Assembly (NCBI GenBank): GCA_945928645.1
Contig: CAMENR010000010.1
Span: 1-35,917, forward strand
DNA from: an uncultured Clostridia bacterium
GTDB lineage: Bacteria; Bacillota; Clostridia; Christensenellales; UBA1242
Direction of reading: 5' to 3'
Length of the DNA: 35,917 bases
Shown here piece by piece: positions 1 to 7,710 of this stretch. Every line of letters starts with the position of its first letter. Positions within the stretch are counted from its first letter, which is position 1. Both the position numbers and the translations under genes were made by a program. The notes below the pieces were generated by a model that worked only from the letters and a program-made list of their open reading frames with translations, was not told the origin of the DNA and did no database searches.

Positions 1-533
1 GCCTTTGCCTGCTCAATCAGTTCTTTTGCAACCTCTTCATCCTGAACAATATATTCTTCGTCAATCGAAACTGGTATTTTGAATTTGTTGAATAATATTT
101 GAAAAACTGATACAATCCACATCATAAAACCTATTGAACCCGGCAAAATGAGAAGCCACATCAGCACACCCAAATATTTATTGGAAAAAACAAAATTAGA
201 AATATCTGGCATAAGGTTTATTGCAGAAAAGATAACTAACATAACAAATGAAACAAGCATAAAGCAAAACATTTTGTTTCGGCCGACTTTGCGATACTGC
301 AAGCCAAACCACCCACCAAAAATTGCCAATAATAGCAATTTCCACTTGTTTACATCACTGCATTTTGTGATATAAACCACCTTGTTCTGCTCATCATTTT
401 GCAATGCGACCTTGCCTGCTCTATTAGTTGCATGTTCCAGTCTTTCAAACACAAGACCACACATATCACATTTTACATCTGTTGTCCTCAACTTTCTATC
501 ACATCTAGGGCATCTTTTATGTTTCTTTTCCAT
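1..533 (-). CDS. Zinc-ribbon plus TM2-like membrane protein (3' end outside window)
   Basis: The reverse strand reads open from an ATG at 531-533 to the window edge (177 codons, no stop), so the C-terminus is missing. Residues 8-26 hold two CxxC knuckles (CPRC and CDMC), a zinc-ribbon. A hydrophobic stretch follows at about residues 57-72 (LLLLAIFGGWFGLQYR), then a basic turn (KVGRN), further hydrophobic helices to about residue 145, and an acidic tail. Zinc-ribbon plus short hydrophobic hairpin with a GGxFGLxxR-like motif is typical of small TM2-domain membrane proteins, whose role is generally unknown. There is no Shine-Dalgarno sequence before the ATG; instead a -10 box sits 6 nt upstream, suggesting a leaderless transcript. 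The gene follows the T4SS block on the same strand but is separated from it by a terminator. Confidence 0.7.
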   Translation of the reverse strand, partial: MEKKHKRCPRCDRKLRTTDVKCDMCGLVFERLEHATNRAGKVALQNDEQNKVVYITKCSDVNKWKLLLLAIFGGWFGLQYRKVGRNKMFCFMLVSFVMLVIFSAINLMPDISNFVFSNKYLGVLMWLLILPGSIGFMMWIVSVFQILFNKFKIPVSIDEEYIVQDEEVAKELIEQAK

Positions 534-539
534 ACAAAT

Positions 540-568
540 ATTTTAGCAAAATAGCCACCTTCAGTCAA
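540..568 (-). promoter_or_regulatory. SigA-type promoter placed for a leaderless transcript
   Basis: Read on the minus strand: -35 TTGACT (563-568), 17-nt spacer, -10 TAAAAT (540-545) preceded by TGC (extended -10). Only 6 nt separate the -10 from the ATG at 533, so initiation 7 nt downstream would fall on the A of the start codon. This agrees with the missing ribosome-binding site. Confidence 0.55.
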
Positions 569-585
569 ATATACACCATAACATT

Positions 586-612
586 CAACAAAAAATGTGG
601 GACACCCCACAT
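586..612 (-). terminator. Intrinsic terminator of the 81-aa gene
   Basis: A perfect 7-bp stem (595-601 with 606-612, loop 602-605) is followed on the minus strand by a T-run (complement of the A-run 591-594). It lies 25 nt past the stop of the 81-aa gene and closes the leftward T4SS transcription unit. Confidence 0.75.
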
Positions 613-636
613 CTTTTGCAAAACTTAATCTAATAA

Positions 637-882
637 TTAGTCCTCATCATCATAAGACGACAAAATGTCTATAATTTCATTCATTTCGTCAAAAGACAAT
701 GATTCCAACTTGTTGTAGGCATCGTGATAGGCTTGTTTAAGTTTTTCAGGGCATTTTTCATTTTTCTCTGCAATATCCACCATAACTTTCCCTGCATCCA
801 TTACTTCTTCTCTTGAGGAATACTTTTTTAATGTCAAAATTTCTTCCAAAATCTTAAAACTATAATCAATTTCCTTTGCCAT
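637..882 (-). CDS. 81-aa acidic hypothetical protein
   Basis: Not recognised. It is a short, highly charged, probably all-helical protein with no signal peptide or membrane segment, ending in DDED. The start is well supported: AAGGAG lies 5-6 nt before the ATG. It lies 32 bp downstream of the 1276-aa gene with no terminator between them, so the two are probably co-transcribed, and a terminator follows directly. Position at the end of the unit suggests a small partner or chaperone for the large protein, but this is inference from context only. Confidence 0.75.
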   Translation of the reverse strand: MAKEIDYSFKILEEILTLKKYSSREEVMDAGKVMVDIAEKNEKCPEKLKQAYHDAYNKLESLSFDEMNEIIDILSSYDDED

Positions 883-914
883 AATTTTTCTCCTTACTGT
901 TTAGACTTTTTATT

Positions 915-3900
915 TCATTGTTCAGGTGCTTCATCTTTGAATATAATTTCTTCTGTAACAGAGTCATCATCTCCAAAAACTAGAACCTCAGCATCTATCT
1001 TATCCCTCATTTCATCATCTGTATAATACTTACCACCAATACAATGTTTGCCCATATAATCTCTTGGATTTGGAATTCTGCTTAGATAATCTTCTGCATC
1101 AGCAACCATCTCTCTTAACTTGTCTTTAAGGATTTTCATATAATGTTGCTTTTCGTTAAAAGTTTTATCCTCGTCATAAAGTCCTTCAAGTTCGCCTTCA
1201 TCAAAGAATGAAGATTCCTTAGCAAGAGGCAAAAATTCGTCAAATTTTCTGCAAGCTAGCATTTTTTCAATTTGTTCTCTTGATGCTACGATTTTTTCCA
1301 TTCTTGCTTTGTCTTCTGCTACTGCCTTTTCATAAGCAAGCCTTTTTTCTTCTTCAGCCTTTTCCTTGGCTATTCTTTCCTCTTCTGCCCTTCTTTCTTT
1401 TTCTTTTCTTTCCTCTTCTGCTTTTTCTCTTGCCAGTCTTTCTGCTTCTTCTCTTTCAGCCTTTTCTCTAGCTATTCTTTCTTCTTCTGCTTTTCTTTCT
1501 GCTTCCTTTCTTGCCTCATTTGCTTTTCTTTTTTCTTCTAGTTTTGCTAGTCTTTCGGCTTCTTTATCTTTTTCCTTGCCTTTTTCAGATGTTGGCTTTA
1601 TACTTTGCTTTTCTTCTTCCAAAGGTATTTCTGCACTTCTTTTTTCTGGCTTTCCTATTGTTGTTCTTTTCTTCTCATCAGCATTTTCTTTAGGCTTAAT
1701 TTCAGTCTTTTCTTGTTTATCAGTTGCAGGTTTTTGTTCTTTGCTAGCTTCAGGTTTTATTACAGGTTTTTCTTCCTCGTCTGCTTCAAGTTTTGTTGTT
1801 GCTTTTGGAGTTTTGTCTTTTTTACCATTAGACTTCCCTCCATTTGCAATAATTTTACCTGCGATTTCTTTCGCTTTTGCTGATGATTTTTTAGATTCGT
1901 CTTTTACAGGTTGGCTAATTTCATTTGTGGCACTCTTACTTTCCTCTGTCTTGACTTCCACCTTTTCATTTTTAGAAATAGCCCCGTTGTTTTCTTCGAC
2001 TTGATTGATTTCTTCTTTCTTAGACTTGATTTTTTCTGAAATAACAGTTTTGACCAACACAAGAACGCTTAATTTTGATTCTTTAAGTTGTTTTCTAAAT
2101 TCTTTTGCTTCGTCCTTTGTAATGTATCCCAACTTAACAGATGCTGTTATCAACTTGCTCACATCATTGATTTCTAGTGGGTTTATGGCTTCTGGTTTGC
2201 TTGCTGACTTGCTTTTTGATTCTTCTTTCTTTTCAATATTTTTGTCAGTTTGAACATCTACATTGCCTATTATATTAGTTGTTTGCGATTGTATTATAGT
2301 GTTGGAAGTTTCATTATTTGTTATAGTGTTAGAAGTTTCATTATTTGTTATATTGTTGATAGTAGTTGGTTGACTTTCCACAGGTTGTTTTTCAACATTA
2401 TTAGAAGAAATATTCTTCTTTAGTGCTTGTTTTTTTATAAACTCTTCTCTAGCATCATCCAAAGATTGCCCATGTGCAACTGGAATAATCCTCCCCAACT
2501 GTTCGTCAAAAAGCATTATGTAATTTGGCACTGCATACAACCCTTTTTCATTGTCTGCCACAAACCTGAAAGCATTTTTGTTTATTACTCTCTTGGTTTC
2601 CTTAGTTATTTCCTCTATCTTCTCTTTTGTAGAATTTATATCCTCTGCATCAGTATTTTCTTTGCTTGAAGATTCATCTTCGGTTGGATTTTGCTGTGCT
2701 GCATCACTTTCTTTTTGAGATTCACTCTCGTTATTTTGTGCTTTTTCACTTGAATCTTCTTGAGAATTGTCTTTATTGTCATCTACATCAACATTTTCCT
2801 CTTCATTGTTGTCCGTAGAAGTTTGTTCCTCTGAAGTTTCTCCGTCTTTTACAAAACTTTCATATATCTTATTAAATAAACTTTCCTTGTTTTCAATTCC
2901 ACCGTTTTCCAATTCTTTTGCCACTTGACTCAATGCTTCTATCAATATTGCATAAGACTGTTTTATGGTAAGAGCATCATTGCAAGAAAATCCCTTTTCA
3001 CTTGTTTCATTTCCCATATCTGCTGAAGATTGTTTCCCTGCGTCTTGATTGCTCTCCGATTTTTCTTGCTGTGAGGTGGTTTCTTCTGCATTTTCTTCTT
3101 GTTTTGCTTTGCCATATTCAAATTGAGTTTCAAATTGTGCATTCATAGCCTCTCTTATTTCATCAGCATTGATATCTGGTCTATTTTTTTCAGAGAACTC
3201 TTTGATGGCCTCACTGGCAAACATACAAGTTAGTGGGTTTTTGCCAAAGATTATATCGTCTTTTTCTACATTTTCAAAACTAGTATTGTATTTTTTCTCC
3301 CATTTATCTTTTATTCCGTCAAATTCCTTGACATCGGAAGAAATATCTAGTTTGTATTGAATATTTTCCCCTTGTTCTGCATTTCCCCTTTTGGATATAG
3401 GCAAGTTGTCCACTGGGTAAAGTATCCCATCTTTCCTAACAAATCCACTGCCAACAAATCTTCTTCTTTCCATTGGCAAGTCCATATCTGCCTCGTTACG
3501 TTGAGGAATATCGTTTCTGTCTGTATTTGGGGCGTATGCTCGGAAGATAGAATCATTGTATGGCAAAGCATTGAGAACATTTTCACTCATTGCACATTCT
3601 GCCATGGTAGTGTATGCTTCAACTTTGTCCATTGCATATCCACCACGACTAGCAAATTCGTCAGAAATAGCCTTTGTAAGTTTATCGGTTTCTACATCTA
3701 TATTGGCGCTGACAACAAAAGCACGAACTTTGTCCCTAATTACATTGCCATATTCTTTTGCCCTTTCAATATTTTCTTTGTTCAATCCTGTAAGTTTTTC
3801 ATCTAATTTATTGTTAGATTGCCAATTTTCAATTGTTATATCATCTTTTTCAATATCTTCTAGCGACATATTATTCATTGCATAAGGAGCGAGCAAATTG

Positions 3901-4745
3901 CTTTGGAAAACTTTGACTAGTTCGTCATAGGTTTTTGCTGTGCTAGGGATAAAGTCTATTTGAAAATCCTTTTTGCCATAAGAATTTCTTTCTCTAAAAG
4001 GAATTTTGTCGTTTGCATTTTTCTTGCCTAATCTAAAATCGTGTCTTTGTGCGCATTTTTCTATATCATCATTTATCTTTTCAAAAATTTCTGATGAATA
4101 ACCAAGTTCGTTCAACTTAAGTGCTGTTTCTTCGTTGATATAACTATCTGTAACATAGTTATAATTGAACATTCCCTCTTTTCTTGCAGTTTTGAAAACA
4201 GAATCATTATCCCAGGTTTGTGCAAATTCATTGTTTACATCGCAAGCAGAGGAAACCAATCTTAAAAAGGCTTTTGGGCTGATATAATCTTCTTGCTTAA
4301 TCTTGCCCTTGGAAGTCAATTTTGCTTGTTTGTCAATCTTTTTGATTAAAGGCCTATAAACACTAAGACTTTTATCCTCAAAAAACTCGCAAATATCTTC
4401 AAATGATACTTCTCCTTGAAACTTGCCAGGTTTTTTCAAAACTTCTTCGGACAAAATCTTTGCAAAAGAATCTTCTCCCCTAGTTTTTATCCCCTTGGCA
4501 GAAAGTTCCATAAACTTAACAAATTCTTCAAAAGATTGTTTTCCCTCTACGCAATCATTAAAAATTTTAGAGGCTTCTATTTTTTGTAATGTTGAAAACT
4601 CTTCAGGCAAAAAACCAGCACTAGTTAATTCTTCATAAGCAAACTTTTTCCCACTAGAAAAATCTATAGAAAGTGATTTTGCAAATTTTGAAAAAACATT
4701 GTAAAGTGCCTTTTGAAATCTCTCTTTGTCATAAATATATTCCAT
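915..4745 (-). CDS. 1276-aa soluble, disordered and coiled-coil protein linked to the T4SS
   Basis: No family recognised. There is no signal peptide and no membrane helix. Residues 1-545 look globular and helical with scattered aromatic residues. Residues 546-720 are a Ser/Glu/Asp/Asn-rich acidic low-complexity stretch with a short helical island (590-632). Residues 720-775 form a small folded segment (KNAFRFVADNEKGLYAVPNY). Residues 790-1055 are again disordered (NETSNTI repeats, then Lys/Glu/Pro-rich), and 1060-1160 form a continuous charged coiled coil (repeats of the type ERLAREKAEEER). A folded ~115-residue C-terminus follows, ending in an acidic tail. No HUH relaxase histidine triad, P-loop or nuclease motif was seen. 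The start has AAGGTGAGG upstream and its own promoter, behind the virB4 terminator. Its place next to VirB4 makes a cytoplasmic scaffold, substrate adaptor or secreted substrate plausible; this is inference. Confidence 0.8.
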   Translation of the reverse strand: MEYIYDKERFQKALYNVFSKFAKSLSIDFSSGKKFAYEELTSAGFLPEEFSTLQKIEASKIFNDCVEGKQSFEEFVKFMELSAKGIKTRGEDSFAKILSEEVLKKPGKFQGEVSFEDICEFFEDKSLSVYRPLIKKIDKQAKLTSKGKIKQEDYISPKAFLRLVSSACDVNNEFAQTWDNDSVFKTARKEGMFNYNYVTDSYINEETALKLNELGYSSEIFEKINDDIEKCAQRHDFRLGKKNANDKIPFRERNSYGKKDFQIDFIPSTAKTYDELVKVFQSNLLAPYAMNNMSLEDIEKDDITIENWQSNNKLDEKLTGLNKENIERAKEYGNVIRDKVRAFVVSANIDVETDKLTKAISDEFASRGGYAMDKVEAYTTMAECAMSENVLNALPYNDSIFRAYAPNTDRNDIPQRNEADMDLPMERRRFVGSGFVRKDGILYPVDNLPISKRGNAEQGENIQYKLDISSDVKEFDGIKDKWEKKYNTSFENVEKDDIIFGKNPLTCMFASEAIKEFSEKNRPDINADEIREAMNAQFETQFEYGKAKQEENAEETTSQQEKSESNQDAGKQSSADMGNETSEKGFSCNDALTIKQSYAILIEALSQVAKELENGGIENKESLFNKIYESFVKDGETSEEQTSTDNNEEENVDVDDNKDNSQEDSSEKAQNNESESQKESDAAQQNPTEDESSSKENTDAEDINSTKEKIEEITKETKRVINKNAFRFVADNEKGLYAVPNYIMLFDEQLGRIIPVAHGQSLDDAREEFIKKQALKKNISSNNVEKQPVESQPTTINNITNNETSNTITNNETSNTIIQSQTTNIIGNVDVQTDKNIEKKEESKSKSASKPEAINPLEINDVSKLITASVKLGYITKDEAKEFRKQLKESKLSVLVLVKTVISEKIKSKKEEINQVEENNGAISKNEKVEVKTEESKSATNEISQPVKDESKKSSAKAKEIAGKIIANGGKSNGKKDKTPKATTKLEADEEEKPVIKPEASKEQKPATDKQEKTEIKPKENADEKKRTTIGKPEKRSAEIPLEEEKQSIKPTSEKGKEKDKEAERLAKLEEKRKANEARKEAERKAEEERIAREKAEREEAERLAREKAEEERKEKERRAEEERIAKEKAEEEKRLAYEKAVAEDKARMEKIVASREQIEKMLACRKFDEFLPLAKESSFFDEGELEGLYDEDKTFNEKQHYMKILKDKLREMVADAEDYLSRIPNPRDYMGKHCIGGKYYTDDEMRDKIDAEVLVFGDDDSVTEEIIFKDEAPEQ
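2294..2358 (-). repeat. 27-bp in-frame tandem repeat inside the 1276-aa gene
   Basis: Two adjacent 27-nt copies (2294-2320 and 2321-2347) differ at one position and are followed by part of a third. They encode the nine-residue unit TNNETSNTI twice in the disordered part of the protein (about residues 798-817). This is a recent slippage-type expansion in a linker. Confidence 0.8.
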
Positions 4746-4776
4746 ATTTTTTCCCTCACCTTATATTATTGTAGAT

Positions 4777-4805
4777 ATATTAGCATAATTTTGCAAAACT
4801 TTCAA
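4777..4805 (-). promoter_or_regulatory. Promoter of the 1276-aa gene
   Basis: Minus strand: -35 TTGAAA (4800-4805), 17-nt spacer, -10 TAATAT (4777-4782) with an upstream TTATGC giving an extended -10. An overlapping alternative is TTGCAA (4791-4796) / TACAAT (4768-4773), also with 17-nt spacing. The TTATGCTAAYAT core is shared with the pilin promoter at 12762-12789. Confidence 0.6.
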
Positions 4806-4849
4806 TAGGAAATTTATTTTTGTTATATTTACCCAAAAAATTATAGTAA

Positions 4850-4878
4850 AAATGAAAAAGGCAGGTCTACCCTGCCTT
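4850..4878 (-). terminator. Intrinsic terminator after virB4
   Basis: An 8-bp stem AAGGCAGG (4858-4865) with CCTGCCTT (4871-4878), 5-nt loop. On the minus strand the stem runs into TTTTTCATTTTTAC. It begins 4 nt after the VirB4 stop codon and separates virB4 from the 1276-aa gene. Confidence 0.8.
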
Positions 4879-4881
4879 GTA

Positions 4882-7509
4882 TTATGAGAATAATTTTACA
4901 ACTGTAGGGCTTGCTTCTATCTTTACAGAAGTTCTGGAAAGAGCCCCCGATATCAAGAATGCCTGACCAACTCCAGCGGTAACAATATTGTCCTGTTCCT
5001 CTTTGTTGATTTCGCCAGCATTTCTATAAAGTTCAATAAGGTCTGTTACATCGTTTGGTGCAAGACCAAAGATAAATGAGTATTGACTTGCGTTGATGAT
5101 AGCGGTGGACTGACGTTGAATTTCTGGGCTACCTACAAAGTCTTTAATATTTTGTGTAATAACGATTTGCATACCAGAATATTTACGAATACGCTTTGCC
5201 ATTTGTGCCATAAACTCCAGAGCAATTGGGTGCTTTGGGTTAATAAAAACGTGAGCCTCATCAACTGCAACAACGATGTGTCTATTTGCGTGATACTTGT
5301 CGTTGAAGTCTTTATTTTTGATGATTTCGTTATCCAAATACTTAAACACCAACAACATCTGTGCATTTGCAATAACTTGGTTACGGTTAGCAAGCAGAGA
5401 ACGGAAGTTAAATGTAACAAAGTTTTCCTTGGTTGCAATTGATGTTGGGCCATTCCAGAGGTTACTATTTCTGCCCCCTGTGGCAAATTTAGATATATAT
5501 GTTTCAACTGTTTGAAGATTTTTCTTCAAATATTCGTCTTTTGTAGAGTTTAGTTTTTCCACAGTTACTTTATAGAGGTCGTCAAATATTGGGAAGTCTT
5601 CTGGTTTTAATTTAGTAAGTGGAGTTTGGGCATTTATCCCCTTCCTCTTGTAACATTCGATAACAAGTGTATTTAACTCTTCAAAGGCTTCTGATGGCAT
5701 ACCAGGCAAAATAACAGTAAAGAATTCTTCCAAAAATTGCAAGTGGGTTGAATATGAGTCGTCTGCTCCCCCCTCATCTGCGTCAAGAGTGGTCATAATA
5801 TGAAATGGATTAAATCTTCCACTTTTTGATGAGCCAACATCGAGGAATTTTCCACACATATTATGACAAAGTGGGGTGTATTCGTCTTCTGGGTCCAACA
5901 CAAAAACCTTTGTATTGTCGCAAGCCAGATTTGTAAGAAGTGTTTTGGTAGCATAAGACTTACCACCACCAGACTTACCAATGATCATTACATTACTATT
6001 TGCCCTTTCCCTATCTCTTTTGAAGAAGTCAACAAACACAGGATATTCGTTGTAGCCAATATAAAAGCCCTTTTCGTCTAGCAATGCGCCAGAAATAAAT
6101 GGGAAAATTGAAGCAAATGTTGTGGTTGGGATTTCCCTTTTGTGCTGGCTAATAGTATCCAATGCTGAAGGATTCCTACTGATAAATGCATCAACTTGCC
6201 TACCAAACATATCTGTATACTTAAAACCATTTTGTCTAAGAACAGCCCTAACCTCTTTTTTTGCAGAATCTTCACAAAAAAGGTGTGTTGTTACTTCAAA
6301 CAACTGCTCGTTGTTTTTCTTTAACATTTGAAGGAGGTCCGAAAGAGTTTTCATCTGAATTTCATTTTCAATCCTCTTACTGCTCTTATACACATTGCCC
6401 ATCTTTCCTTCCATTTCAATAATTGACCTGTCTATTCGTCTTTCGCCTTGTTCTTTTGGCACTAGACGGAAGTTAACACACACATTTGTCCTATCCAAAA
6501 GGAAGAAAGGTGCGCCCCACGCATTGTTTACTTCTAGTGGATAATCCGTTATTGTATAAGCCCTGTAAGTTTGCTTATTTATAATTGTTTTTGCTATCTT
6601 AAACTGAATATCCTCTGGCATTGCCCAGTTGACAAATTGATCTCTTGGTGTGCTTTCCAAATCCCTTTCATCAAAATATCGACCAAAGTTTGCCCTTAGA
6701 AAGACTGTCAACTCCTTATCTCTCAACTTTTTTGCAATCAAAGGAACAACACTATTGCCAAGACTGTTTACAATGCCATCTATAGTGGATTCCAATGCAT
6801 CTTTGTCCTTGTCATATAACACAAAATAGAAGAAATCCTTATAGACCTTTTCTTCTCTGTTCATTCTTTCTAGATCGCTAACACGATTTTCAAAAACATC
6901 AGCACGAGCAAGCACCTCTTGTTCGGTCATTTCATTTTCGTATTGAAGTTCCATAAGGTCGTCATACTTTTTGTCTTCTCCTGTAATATAATCGTCAAAA
7001 ATCAACGCCTTACTCAATTTGATTATACTCCCACTTTGCCCAGTGGTAACACGACGAAGAGCATTGGCAAAGGATTGTATGACCATCTCTTGTTTTTGCT
7101 CGTTAAGCAGTCCAAACTCTATAGGCTTTATCTCCAAAACCATACCATAATAATCTTTGAAATCGATAAATTTATCCCTAATTATGCCTTCAAAAGGGAT
7201 AATTTTTTTGATTTTTGGTTGTTTTGTTTTGGAGTCAACGTCAGACTTGTTGTATTTCTTTTTGAAAGCAATAAATCTTAAAAACAATCCAATGGTCGCA
7301 TAAACCCTTAGTTCGTCATTGATTTTTAGGAATAATATCACAACACAGCAAGCCCATGCGAAAGCAATATACAAATTATATTGAAAGTTTGCCAGTATCA
7401 AAACAAACAAAACTATAATGCCAAATATAGCAATAAGAATATCTGGCAAGGTTAACCCCTTGGCAAACTCCATCTTAACTTTTGTTTTTCGAGGAATATA
7501 TCTTATCAT
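4882..7509 (-). CDS. virB4: PrgI-VirB4 fusion ATPase of a type IV secretion system
   Basis: This is the T4SS motor ATPase that powers pilus or channel assembly and substrate export at the inner face of the membrane. Residues 1-85 look like a PrgI-family unit: the opening IPRKTKVKMEF, two membrane helices (about 21-41 and 43-63) and a basic stretch FKKKYNK. The rest is VirB4: Walker A GKSGGGKS at 511-518, Walker B VVAVDEAH ending at residue 753, and the QIVITQNIKDF motif at about 781-791. Its 875-aa length suits a fusion rather than a lone VirB4. The start is supported by AAAAGGATG 7 nt upstream. It lies 201 bp downstream of the VirB6-like gene on the same strand and ends in its own terminator. 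In other Gram-positive systems PrgI and VirB4 are usually separate genes. Confidence 0.92.
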   Translation of the reverse strand: MIRYIPRKTKVKMEFAKGLTLPDILIAIFGIIVLFVLILANFQYNLYIAFAWACCVVILFLKINDELRVYATIGLFLRFIAFKKKYNKSDVDSKTKQPKIKKIIPFEGIIRDKFIDFKDYYGMVLEIKPIEFGLLNEQKQEMVIQSFANALRRVTTGQSGSIIKLSKALIFDDYITGEDKKYDDLMELQYENEMTEQEVLARADVFENRVSDLERMNREEKVYKDFFYFVLYDKDKDALESTIDGIVNSLGNSVVPLIAKKLRDKELTVFLRANFGRYFDERDLESTPRDQFVNWAMPEDIQFKIAKTIINKQTYRAYTITDYPLEVNNAWGAPFFLLDRTNVCVNFRLVPKEQGERRIDRSIIEMEGKMGNVYKSSKRIENEIQMKTLSDLLQMLKKNNEQLFEVTTHLFCEDSAKKEVRAVLRQNGFKYTDMFGRQVDAFISRNPSALDTISQHKREIPTTTFASIFPFISGALLDEKGFYIGYNEYPVFVDFFKRDRERANSNVMIIGKSGGGKSYATKTLLTNLACDNTKVFVLDPEDEYTPLCHNMCGKFLDVGSSKSGRFNPFHIMTTLDADEGGADDSYSTHLQFLEEFFTVILPGMPSEAFEELNTLVIECYKRKGINAQTPLTKLKPEDFPIFDDLYKVTVEKLNSTKDEYLKKNLQTVETYISKFATGGRNSNLWNGPTSIATKENFVTFNFRSLLANRNQVIANAQMLLVFKYLDNEIIKNKDFNDKYHANRHIVVAVDEAHVFINPKHPIALEFMAQMAKRIRKYSGMQIVITQNIKDFVGSPEIQRQSTAIINASQYSFIFGLAPNDVTDLIELYRNAGEINKEEQDNIVTAGVGQAFLISGALSRTSVKIEASPTVVKLFS

Positions 7510-7529
7510 ATCTCATCCTTTTAAGACCT

Positions 7530-7557
7530 CCTCTCTGCCCAAAATTGAACAGAGAGG
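7530..7557 (-). other. Hairpin in the 5' leader of virB4
   Basis: The 8-bp stem 7530-7537 / 7550-7557 (loop 12) lies 20 nt before the virB4 start and includes part of an extra AGGAGG at its edge. There is no T-run, so it is not a terminator; it may be a stability or translation-control element. The rest of the 201-bp spacer shows no gene and no convincing promoter. Confidence 0.4.
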
Positions 7558-7710
7558 TATTGGTCTATTTTATTCCAACTAAGCATTTTGCTATCTGCTT
7601 GGTGCAATTTACAAAATAAATATTTATAATGCTCATTGAAAATTTATTTTGACAACTTTTATTAACTTTTCTACCATTCTCTAACTAGAAAGTCGCCTAC
7701 AAACACAATT

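Noticed and set aside
1366..2004. 212-aa open frame on the plus strand rich in Ser, Phe and Leu
   Set aside because: It is the antisense shadow of the Lys/Glu-rich coiled coil and Lys/Glu-rich disordered segment of the 1276-aa gene; no ribosome site, and the other strand has the clear gene structure.
915..4745. Considered as a relaxase of the T4SS
   Set aside because: No HxHxH/HUH triad with a catalytic Tyr, no helicase motifs and no adjacent oriT-like inverted repeat.
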